Below are positions 42,449-49,724 of a stretch of DNA of 64,000 bases, piece after piece. The notes beneath the pieces were generated by a model. It worked only from the letters and a program-made list of their open reading frames with translations. It was not told where the DNA came from and searched no databases. Position 1 is the stretch's first letter, and each line of letters opens with the position of its first letter. Both the position numbers and the translations under genes were made by a program. Location of the stretch: NCBI GenBank assembly GCA_031292555.1, contig JARLGV010000017.1, positions 21,093 through 85,092 on the forward strand, read 5' to 3'. This stretch comes from Fimbriimonas sp. (GTDB lineage: Bacteria > Armatimonadota > Fimbriimonadia > Fimbriimonadales > Fimbriimonadaceae).

Positions 42449-43876
42449 CTACCCGTCGGTCTTGATCACGCGGAATATCCCGTCGTACCACGTGCGAAGA
42501 AGCCACGCGCACAGGACTAGAACCAAAACCGCAAGGATGAGGCTGAATATCCAACCGGACGATTGGATCGCGGTGGCGTTGCGTCCCTGAAAATCGGCAT
42601 CCGTCGCTTTGGCGACGTTGTCCAATGCTCGAGGCACATCGCCGGTCACCTCGCCGGTCTCGACGATGTTCCCGTATTCGACGGGCAGAAGGGCCGATCG
42701 CCGCAACGCGGAGGAAAGCTTGTCCGATTCCGTCATCTTTTCCCCTTCCGCCCGCAATCGCTCGCGAACGAATTGATTGGGAACCGCCTGAAGAGCGAGT
42801 TGGAACGTCTGTTGAGGGGATAGCCCGGCCTTGCTGACCATGCCCATCGCCCACGTCAGACGAGCCATCGATTCGGCCATGGCTCGACCACCTATCACAG
42901 GGGTCCGAATCACGAGAACGTGCCGAAACCGGCGCATAGGCATGGAGTTGAACCATGCATAAAGAGCCCAAAGCGCTCCGAAGATAAGGAGAGTGACGGG
43001 AAGATCGTGGAACAGACTGACACCGATCGACTTGCCGACCGTTTGGACTGCCGGTAGGTTTCCGCCGGCCTGATCTTGAAGCTCCATCGACTTCAGGCCG
43101 CCCTGAATCGTGCCCAACACCATCGGCGCTGAGGCGATGGTGAGGATGAACATGATGTTGAAATACTTGAGCCGCCGCTTGAGCCGATGTGAGATCTCCA
43201 TCTTGGAGGCGACCTCCTCCATCGCATCCGGCATGAAGCCCGCCGCTTCCCCCGCGCGAACCGTTCCGACCACGTCTGGTGGATAGAGGTATGGATATTT
43301 TTCAAGCACCGTGCTCATTCGCCCTCCCTCGCTAACGACCGACGCGGCATGCTTGAGGGAATCTTGGTATCGAGCCGGGACCCGGCGAGACAGGTCTGTC
43401 AACCCTTGAGCCGGGTTGATCCCGCTTCGAAAGTAGCTTCCAAGCTGCGAGAAGAGGAAGAACAGGTCTTTGTCGTTCCCATATTTGGTCTTGTAGAAGT
43501 CCTTCTGCGGCGCCGGGTCCGGAATCGCATTCAAGTGCGGTCCCGGACTAGGAGTCTCTGGCCGACGTTGCGGCGCGACTGGACGTGCCGCCGGTTGAGC
43601 GGCAACCGTTTGAGTAGGAACAGCTTTCGCCGCGGCGGGCCGTTTGACCGGCTGGACCTTTGGCGCCGGCGCCGGAGTTACCGCCTTGGCGGCGGGGGCA
43701 GCCGGAGTCGGCTTGTGACGAAGGAACGAGTTCGAAGAGGCCAACTCCTCCAACTTATCCACCGCATACCCGCCGCTCACCAGCGCCGAACGAGCCGCGT
43801 CGACGTTGTCGGCCTGAAGCGTTCCGAGCACCGTCTGCCCTTGATTATTCCTGACGCTGTATTGGTAGAAGGGCAT
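42449..43876 (-). CDS. GspF/PilC-like inner-membrane platform protein (copy 2)
   Basis: 475 residues from the ATG at 43876 (a GTG lies 6 bp earlier). Same architecture as the gene at 40532-41875: FYQYSVRNNQGQTVLGTLQADNVDAARSALVSGGYAVDKLEEL, a long Pro/Ala/Lys-rich linker (about 65-135), then two T2SSF domains (FFLFSQLGSYFRSGINPAQGLTDLS..., TWAMGMVSKAGLSPQQTFQLALQAVP...) with three membrane helices. It overlaps folK by 32 bp. Having two such genes suggests two pilus/secretion systems or a heterodimeric platform. Confidence 0.9.
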   Translation of the reverse strand: MPFYQYSVRNNQGQTVLGTLQADNVDAARSALVSGGYAVDKLEELASSNSFLRHKPTPAAPAAKAVTPAPAPKVQPVKRPAAAKAVPTQTVAAQPAARPVAPQRRPETPSPGPHLNAIPDPAPQKDFYKTKYGNDKDLFFLFSQLGSYFRSGINPAQGLTDLSRRVPARYQDSLKHAASVVSEGGRMSTVLEKYPYLYPPDVVGTVRAGEAAGFMPDAMEEVASKMEISHRLKRRLKYFNIMFILTIASAPMVLGTIQGGLKSMELQDQAGGNLPAVQTVGKSIGVSLFHDLPVTLLIFGALWALYAWFNSMPMRRFRHVLVIRTPVIGGRAMAESMARLTWAMGMVSKAGLSPQQTFQLALQAVPNQFVRERLRAEGEKMTESDKLSSALRRSALLPVEYGNIVETGEVTGDVPRALDNVAKATDADFQGRNATAIQSSGWIFSLILAVLVLVLCAWLLRTWYDGIFRVIKTDG

Positions 43877-44387
43877 GGTCACTCTTCTTGACGCTGTCTG
43901 CCTGGTGTTCCGTTTGTTTCAGCAAAGCCGATACCACCCCAAGGCCCGGCAAATGGAAATTCGGCGCGACGTCCGCCAACGGCTGCAACACGAAGCGCCG
44001 TTCGGCAAGCCTGGGATGCGGCACCTGAAGCAGTGTCCTATCCTTGTCTTGGTAGCGATAGCATAGCGCTCCGTAGGCGATCAGGTCCAAGTCGATTTCC
44101 CGTGGCCCGCAGCGTTCGCGCTGCTGTCGGCCGATCTCCTTCTCGAGAGCCTTCAGCCGGGTTAGCACCGCCATCGGGCCAATCGAGGATTCGACCTTGA
44201 CTGCCGCGTTTAGAAACGGAGGCTGGTGCACCACATACATGGGGGCCGTCTCATAGATCGCACTCGGCTCGACCTGCCCGAATTCCTCGGCCAGACGCCG
44301 AACGGCGGTCCGGAGGTTCTCCAGCCGATCCCCTACGTTCGTGCCCAGCGCAATCAGCACTTCTGCCACTGCGTCTGTGTACCCCAT
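43845..44387 (-). CDS. folK: 6-hydroxymethyl-7,8-dihydropterin pyrophosphokinase
   Basis: 180 residues. Transfers pyrophosphate from ATP to 6-hydroxymethyl-dihydropterin in folate synthesis. It has VLIALGTNVGDRLENLRTAVRRL (N-terminal G-(S/T)N motif), YETAPMYVVHQPPFLNAAVKVES, and KALEKEIGRQQRERCGPREIDLDLIAYG (the R-x-x-R-x-x-PR-x-IDLD ATP/metal site), then VPHPRLAERRFVLQPLADVAP. Its 3' end overlaps the gspF-like gene by 32 bp. folB and folP are not adjacent. Confidence 0.95.
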   Translation of the reverse strand: MGYTDAVAEVLIALGTNVGDRLENLRTAVRRLAEEFGQVEPSAIYETAPMYVVHQPPFLNAAVKVESSIGPMAVLTRLKALEKEIGRQQRERCGPREIDLDLIAYGALCYRYQDKDRTLLQVPHPRLAERRFVLQPLADVAPNFHLPGLGVVSALLKQTEHQADSVKKSDHALLPIQRQE

Positions 44388-44475
44388 GGTGAGCAGAACG
44401 GTACGCCCCCCCTCGTGCTCCTAATAGGCGTCGGATGTTCGTCCTGGGCCAAAGCCATTGCAGGTCGCGCGCCCT

Positions 44476-44622
44476 ATGTTCAAGTCTCGTTTCGGAGGAA
44501 ATCCTTCAATGGCTGATGGGAACCGTCCTTCGAAGGTGAGAGACAATTGGTGGCTGCTAGCCGAGACGAACGTGCGTCGACGACAAATCCGCTACGGGCT
44601 CTTCTTCCACAACTCCTCTTAG
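44476..44622 (+). CDS. Possible small protein, 48 or 37 residues
   Basis: In the 325-bp gap between folK and the tRNA a short frame opens at ATG 44476 (MFKSRFGGNPSMADGNRPSK...) or, with GGAGGA upstream at 44494-44499, at ATG 44509 (MADGNRPSKVRDNWWLLAET...), ending TAG at 44622. The end VRRRQIRYGLFFHNSS is basic. No homologue is known to me and no promoter is obvious. It may be chance. Nothing else is seen in the gap. Confidence 0.25.
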   Translation: MFKSRFGGNPSMADGNRPSKVRDNWWLLAETNVRRRQIRYGLFFHNSS

Positions 44623-44712
44623 GGCACTGCGATCGAACCGCCTGGAGGCCCTCTGCTTCCCGAACCGTCGCATTCCATGGCCCAAATCGGACACAATAAA
44701 AGTCCCTTGCGC

Positions 44713-44789
44713 GGCGGGTATAGCTCAGGGGTTAGAGCGCCTGACTGTGGCTCAGGAGGCCGCGGGTTCGAGACCCGCTACCCGCCCCA
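44713..44789 (+). tRNA. tRNA-His (GTG)
   Basis: Full cloverleaf: acceptor GCGGGTA/TACCCGC (44714-44720, 44779-44785), D arm TAGCTCAGGGGTTAGAGC, anticodon stem CCTGA/TCAGG with anticodon GTG at 44747-44749, T arm GCGGGTTCGAGACCCGC. G at 44713 (G-1) opposite C73 at 44786 is the tRNA-His identity pair. The CCA end is encoded (44787-44789). Confidence 0.97.
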
Positions 44790-44791
44790 AT

Positions 44792-45124
44792 CTAGCCAGG
44801 AGGCCACGCCATCGGCCGACCACCCAGTAAGTGGATGTGGAGATGGTCGACGGTCTGCCCACCATCCTCACCCTGATTGATCACGAGGCGATAGCCATTG
44901 GTGAGTCCCTGCTGTTCGGCGATGGTTTTCGCGGCATTGAGCAAGTGGAGGTGGTCGCCCGTTTCGGGCAGCGACGCGATCCCAGGGATCTCTTGCCGAG
45001 TCACGATGATGATGTGAACGGGGGCGAATGGAACAATATCCTTGAACGCCACGACGTGCTCGTCCTCATAGACGATAGTGCCAGGGATCTCCCGATTGAC
45101 GATCTTGCTAAACACGGTGGACAT
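44792..45124 (-). CDS. HIT family protein (HinT-like)
   Basis: 110 residues from the ATG at 45124 (MSTVFSKIVNREIPGTIVYEDEHVVAFKDI); the frame goes on to 45157 but this start fits the family. Purine nucleotide phosphoramidate hydrolase: PFAPVHIIIVTR, and the histidine triad HLHIHLLGGRPMAWPPG. The 3' end lies 3 bp from the tRNA-His end, convergent. A housekeeping protein, usually a homodimer. Confidence 0.93.
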   Translation of the reverse strand: MSTVFSKIVNREIPGTIVYEDEHVVAFKDIVPFAPVHIIIVTRQEIPGIASLPETGDHLHLLNAAKTIAEQQGLTNGYRLVINQGEDGGQTVDHLHIHLLGGRPMAWPPG

Positions 45125-45262
45125 GCTCCTAGTTTGGCCGAATCCGGACCGTGTCATGGTCTTTCCGGCATATAGGAGCTTTCGTCCTGTAGCTTCGATA
45201 TACTGCCGGATGGTCTCAGTTACTTACTAATGCGGAACTGGAGTGTACGGTATGCTCCTGCA

Positions 45263-47305
45263 ATGCCGAAACGACCAATCAGAGCCGATGATCTGCTTCG
45301 AATCGTATTCGTCGGCGACCCTCAACTCAGTCCCGACGGCTCCCGCGTTCTCTTCACGAAGAAGACGATCAACGATAAGAACAAGTACATTACGAACTTG
45401 TGCTCGGTGGACTTGGAGGGCAGAGTCACCGAGTGGACCCAGGGCGAGAACGGCAGCGGCGGTGGGCGATGGTCACCGGACGGCTCGACGATCGCTTTTA
45501 TCTCCAAGAGGTCCAGTTCGGCTCAGATTCACCTCCTCCCGACCAACGGAGGCGAGGCCAAGGCACTGACGGCGGTTCCGGAAGGTTCCATCGGCGAGTA
45601 CAAGTGGTCGCCGGACGGACGCTGGCTCGCGTTTGCGTTCCGAGAGCAGCTTCCCCAGAACACCGAGGCGGCAAAGAAACAACGTGAGGAAAAGAACCTA
45701 AGCCAGCCGCCGATCGAGATCGACGATATCTGGTACCGGCTCGACGGCGACGGATACTTCGCCGGACAACGATATAAGCTCTACGCGATTGAAGTAGCCA
45801 CCGGGAAATACGCATCGATCGCGGGCGACGGTAGCTTTGGGTGTCTGTACAGCGCCTCCCCGACTGGCGACTACTCGTTCGATTGGTCACCCAACTCCAA
45901 AGAGCTAGCCGTCATTCACACCGCCAACAAGCGCCCGATGGCCGACGCCCCGAACGACCAGATCTGGCGAGTCGATCTCGTGGGCCAGGCATGGAAACTC
46001 GAGGGACTACCTCGGGGAGACAAGGGGGCGGTCAAGTGGTCTCCCGACGGCAAACTGCTCGCCTATGCCGGCGATGTCGACGAAGCGGACCCGTGGGGCA
46101 CTCGCAACACCAAGCTATACATCGTTTCGGCTGACGGTGGCGAGCCCAAGGATCTGACGGGCCACGACGATTACGACCTATCCGCCTCCACGTTAAGCGA
46201 TACGAAAGAGGCCGGTTTCGGTTCCTCGCTCAGTTGGAAGCCGGACGGAACCGGCCTCTACTTCCAGGTCGGCTGGAAAGGTGAGACTCAACTCGCTTCG
46301 GTCAGTCTCGACGCCAAGATCGAAATCCTGACGGATGGACATCACACGATCGGGATCGGCAATGTCGGCGCCGACGGTCTACGGCTTGCCGCCACCTACG
46401 GCACGGCGACATTGATTCCTGAGGTCGCAATTGTAGAGCCGGAACTCGGCACGGGACGCATGGTCCCCAAAGTGCTGACGAGCTTCAACGACGAATTCCA
46501 CACCGAGATCGAAGTGAGCGAGCCCGAGGAGTTCTGGCTCGATTCCACCGACGGCTGCAAACTGCACGGCTGGGTCATGAAGCCGATCGGTTATTTGGAA
46601 CCGAAGCGCTATCCCGCCCTCTTGGAAATCCACGGCGGACCCCACGCCCAGTACGGTTGGTCCTTCTTCCACGAGTTCCAGGTTTTGGCCGCCGCAGGTT
46701 ATGTCGTGGTCTATACGAACCCGCGTGGATCGAAGGGTTACGGCGAGGCCCACTGCGCCGCCATTCGGGGAGACTGGGGCACCAAGGACTGGGACGATAT
46801 CCAAACCGCGACGCGATGGATGCAGCATCAGCCCTACATCCACCCCGGCCAGATGGGCGTTCTCGGCGGATCGTACGGCGGCTATATGACGAACTGGGTC
46901 ATCGGCCACTGCGACGACTACAAGGCCGCGATCTCCGATCGATGCGTGTCGAACATGGTTTCCATGGCCGGCAACAGCGACTTCCCGTTCAACAAGAACG
47001 GTTACTTCAAGGGCGTCGCTTGGGGCTCGCTCGAAGAGATCAAGGAGCTATGGCGGCAATCTCCGATCGCCTACTTCGAGAACGTCAAGACGCCCACGCT
47101 GATCATCCACAGCGAAGGCGACTTGCGATGCAACATCGAACAGGGTGAGCAGGTCTTCACCGCGTTGCAGCAGCAGGGCGTCGAGTCTCGTTTCGTTCGA
47201 TATCCGGCATCCACGTCCCACGGCATGTCGCGCGGTGGCCCACCAGACCTGCGGCTTCACCGTCTCGGGGAGATCGTGACGTGGATGGACAAGTTCTTGA
47301 AATGA
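45263..47305 (+). CDS. Prolyl-oligopeptidase family (S9) acylaminoacyl peptidase
   Basis: 680 residues from the ATG at 45263. Serine peptidase removing acylated or short N-terminal residues. N-terminal WD40-like beta-propeller (LSPDGSRVLFTKK, WSPDGSTIAFISKR, YKWSPDGRWLAFAFRE, VKWSPDGKLLAYAGD...), then an alpha/beta-hydrolase domain from about 430: HGGPHAQYGWSFFHEFQVLAAAGYVVVYTNPRGSKGYG, nucleophile Ser in GVLGGSYGGYMTNWVIG, Asp in HSEGDLRC, His in PASTSHGMSRGG. No signal peptide, so cytosolic. The aldolase gene overlaps its stop by 4 bp. Confidence 0.94.
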   Translation: MPKRPIRADDLLRIVFVGDPQLSPDGSRVLFTKKTINDKNKYITNLCSVDLEGRVTEWTQGENGSGGGRWSPDGSTIAFISKRSSSAQIHLLPTNGGEAKALTAVPEGSIGEYKWSPDGRWLAFAFREQLPQNTEAAKKQREEKNLSQPPIEIDDIWYRLDGDGYFAGQRYKLYAIEVATGKYASIAGDGSFGCLYSASPTGDYSFDWSPNSKELAVIHTANKRPMADAPNDQIWRVDLVGQAWKLEGLPRGDKGAVKWSPDGKLLAYAGDVDEADPWGTRNTKLYIVSADGGEPKDLTGHDDYDLSASTLSDTKEAGFGSSLSWKPDGTGLYFQVGWKGETQLASVSLDAKIEILTDGHHTIGIGNVGADGLRLAATYGTATLIPEVAIVEPELGTGRMVPKVLTSFNDEFHTEIEVSEPEEFWLDSTDGCKLHGWVMKPIGYLEPKRYPALLEIHGGPHAQYGWSFFHEFQVLAAAGYVVVYTNPRGSKGYGEAHCAAIRGDWGTKDWDDIQTATRWMQHQPYIHPGQMGVLGGSYGGYMTNWVIGHCDDYKAAISDRCVSNMVSMAGNSDFPFNKNGYFKGVAWGSLEEIKELWRQSPIAYFENVKTPTLIIHSEGDLRCNIEQGEQVFTALQQQGVESRFVRYPASTSHGMSRGGPPDLRLHRLGEIVTWMDKFLK

Positions 47306-48132
47306 CGAAGCCTCGAATGCATCGTCTGATGGCGCCGGACGGCAAATGCCTCGACGTCGCCATCGACCATGCATTCTTCAACGAGCCCGCCTTCTTGGAT
47401 GGCATCGAGGACATCCGCAAGGCGGTTCGGACGGTGGTCGCTGCCGGGCCCGATGCGATCCAACTTTCGCCCGGAACCGCGTTCGCCCTCCAGTTGCTCT
47501 CCGACCGGCCCAAGCCGGCGCTCGCGCTTCGAACCGACATCACCAATGCGTACGCAAAGGGCGCGGTCGCCAAAATGTTCGATCAGCTCATCGAAGACCC
47601 GGTCGAGCAAGCGGTGCGACTGGATGCCGCGTGCGTGGTGGCGAACCTGCTCTTTCCACCCGATCAACTTGGGGTCTACGAGCAGTGCCTGGAAAACATC
47701 GCCCGGCTGAAGCCGCTTTGCGACCGCGCGGCGATGCCCCTCATGGTAGAACCTCTCGTCCTGCAGTCGGATTCCGTAGCCGGCGGATACAAGCCCGACC
47801 TCGACGTCGACAAGATCCGGTCGCTTGTGCGGCAAGCCGTCGAACTCGGCGCCGATGTCATCAAAGCCGACCCGAGCGAGGACGTGACCGACTACCACAA
47901 GGTGATCGAAGCGGCCAGCGGCATCCCCGTCCTCGTGCGAGGAGGCGGCCGCGCTCCTGACGAGGCCGTGCTCCAGCGCACGTACGACCTCATGGCTCAA
48001 GGCGCTCACGGCATCGTCTACGGCCGGAACATCATCCACCACCTCCACCCCGACCGAATGACCCAAGCCCTCATGGCGATCGTCCACGACGCCGCTACCC
48101 CCGCCCGGGCCCTCACGCTGCTCTCGCCGTAG
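47302..48132 (+). CDS. Class I aldolase, DhnA/DeoC-LacD family
   Basis: 276 residues from the ATG at 47302, overlapping the peptidase stop (ATGA). TIM-barrel aldolase with Schiff-base lysine in ADVIKADPSED; KCLDVAIDHAFF is the N-terminal strand, and the phosphate-binding end IPVLVRGGGRAPDEAVLQRTYDLMAQGAHGIVYGRN resembles the FbaB/LsrF group. Likely splits fructose 1,6-bisphosphate or a related ketose phosphate. The operon with an S9 peptidase is unexpected and gives no clue to its role. Confidence 0.85.
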   Translation: MTKPRMHRLMAPDGKCLDVAIDHAFFNEPAFLDGIEDIRKAVRTVVAAGPDAIQLSPGTAFALQLLSDRPKPALALRTDITNAYAKGAVAKMFDQLIEDPVEQAVRLDAACVVANLLFPPDQLGVYEQCLENIARLKPLCDRAAMPLMVEPLVLQSDSVAGGYKPDLDVDKIRSLVRQAVELGADVIKADPSEDVTDYHKVIEAASGIPVLVRGGGRAPDEAVLQRTYDLMAQGAHGIVYGRNIIHHLHPDRMTQALMAIVHDAATPARALTLLSP

Positions 48133-48295
48133 CCCGAACCCAACGTAGCCGCCGGTGCTTTCATACCGGCGTTACCTGTTTGAGGAGCGCGGGATCTCCA
48201 TTCGAAGCAAGGAAGAGTACTCCGGCAACCAGAGTCAGCGCCAGGATACGGCCGATAGGTACGCCGCAAACCCGGCTCGCCGCGCCCCAATTCAT

Positions 48296-48612
48296 CCCAC
48301 TCCGAGGGGAAGATGTCGCGAAGCGACAGAAAGGGGGCCAGTCCGTGACACGCCAAGAGTCCACCTCTTGACGGGCCGTTCGGTATGCCGCATCCTCGAT
48401 CCGCCGGGGACCCATTCTTCCCACTCCGAGGGGAAGATGTCGCGAAGCGACAGAAAGGGGGCCAGTCCGTGACACGCCAAAAGTCCACATCTTGACGGGC
48501 CGTTCGGTATGCCGCATCCTCGATCCGCCGGGATCCCATTCTTCCCACTCCGAGGGGAAGATGTCGCGAAGCGACAGAAAGGGGGCTAATCCGTGACACG
48601 CCAAAGGTCCAC
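48296..48612. repeat. Tandem array of a 124-bp palindromic repeat (three copies)
   Basis: Three head-to-tail copies with a spacing of exactly 124 bp (core TCCGAGGGGAAG at 48301, 48425, 48549); the third is cut short by the DUF559 stop. Each unit has two inverted repeats on the minus strand, TGTCGC-TTC-GCGACA and CTTCCC...GGGAAG, and an invariant GTGGAC(T/C)(C/T)TTGGCGTGTCACGG-type segment. Copies differ at only a few bases. The rest of the gap from 48133 holds nothing else recognisable. Confidence 0.92.
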
Positions 48613-48613
48613 T

Positions 48614-48982
48614 CTACGCTTCGCCGTCCTTAGGGAGGTGCCCTTCACACTGGAGATAAATCCGATTCAATACGATGGGCAGGTCGAACTGAACCTCGAT
48701 GTTGGAGAATCGAAGGACCGTATAGCCTTCGCTTTCAAGGTAAGCCTGTCGCTCGCCGTCTTTCTTCGTTGTGAACACATGGGCGTTCCCATCCAGTTCA
48801 ACGATCAAGCGGGCAATTGAACAGAAGAAGTCAACGATATAGGGTCCGACAGGTTTCTGACGCTGGAACCCAAGTCCAAAGAATCGATCTGCACGGAGTC
48901 TCGTCCAAAGACGACGTTCGGCCGAGGTCATACGCCGACGCAAAGACTTTGCCTGACCAACCTTCAGGTCGGGATTCGCCAT
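48614..48982 (-). CDS. DUF559 (VSR-like) endonuclease-domain protein, repeat-flanked
   Basis: 122 residues. Small protein of the PD-(D/E)XK-like DUF559 family: RRRMTSAERRLWTRLRADRFFGLGFQRQKPVGPYIVDFFC (E...Q/R...DFF), IVELDGNAHVF (the E/D-x-D strand), then RQAYLESEGYTVLRFSNIEVQFDL (F-x-N/RW end). The catalytic-type residues are present, so it is probably a nuclease or a nuclease-derived protein; its substrate is unknown. It is bounded on both sides by arrays of the same palindromic repeat, and its stop lies at the edge of a repeat copy. It stands alone on the minus strand with no operon partner. Confidence 0.85.
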   Translation of the reverse strand: MANPDLKVGQAKSLRRRMTSAERRLWTRLRADRFFGLGFQRQKPVGPYIVDFFCSIARLIVELDGNAHVFTTKKDGERQAYLESEGYTVLRFSNIEVQFDLPIVLNRIYLQCEGHLPKDGEA

Positions 48983-49018
48983 GGACTAAGAATAGCCTGC
49001 TACTTCTACCTGGTCAAG

Positions 49019-49620
49019 ATGAATCGGACTTTTTCAGCTTCGGACTTGCCCCCTCTCTGCCTACGGCATCTCTCCCTCGGAGGGCGCGAGAATGGGCGCG
49101 GTAGCTGTCCTCGTGAGCGTCACCATACGAGCATCTTGGTGTGCCACGAACTCGACTCGCCGCACGCCCATTCTTCCCCCTCCGAGGGGAAGATGTCGCG
49201 AAGCGACAGAAAGGGGGCCAATCAGTGGGACGCCAAAAGTCCACATCTCCGGAAGGCCCGATATTTGAAGCGGACTTTTCAGTTTCGGATAAACCTCCAC
49301 CCTGCCTACGGCATCTCTCCCTGGACGGGAGTGAAAGGGTGCCGTTAAGGCGCTCGTGAGCGTCACCATACGAGCATCTTGGTGTGCCACGAACTCGACT
49401 CGCCGAACGCCCATTCTTCCCCCTCCGAGGGGAAGATGTCGCGAAGCGACAGAAAGGGGGCCAATAAGTGGGACGCCAAAAGTCCACATCTCCGGAAGAC
49501 CCGATTTTTGAAGCGGACTTTTCAGTTTCGGATAAGCCTCCACCCTGCCTACGGCATCTCTCCCTGGAGGGGAGAGAATGGGTGCCGTTAAGGCGCTCGT
49601 AAGCGTCGCCATACGAGCTA
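49019..49620. repeat. Mosaic array of two alternating palindromic modules
   Basis: Module B (same core as at 48301) starts at 49181 and 49434, spacing 253 bp. Between and around the copies lies module A (CTCTCCC-CTCCA-GGGAGAG, followed by GCCGTAGGCAGGGTGGAGG on the minus strand) at about 49035-49120, 49290-49370 and 49545-49615, giving the order A-B-A-B-A. Long stretches (GTGCCACGAACTCGACTCGCC, GTCACCATACGAGCATCTT) are identical between copies. It resembles BIME/REP mosaics. It fills the 742-bp gap before the next gene. Confidence 0.9.
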
Positions 49621-49724
49621 TGAGTAGGTTATTCTGTGATGGAGTCTGGCCCGCCGAGCGAAGCGCCTCGCCTATTGTCCCTGGAGTCGCGACTGCCCGA
49701 GTGCCGGAGTTCGAGGAGGGCGAC

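Noticed and set aside
41929..42465. 178-residue plus-strand frame
   Set aside because: Antisense to the DinB gene, which shows the His motifs of its family.
48296..49620. CRISPR array
   Set aside because: Repeat units are 124 and 253 bp with no unique spacers of constant length, and there are no cas genes.
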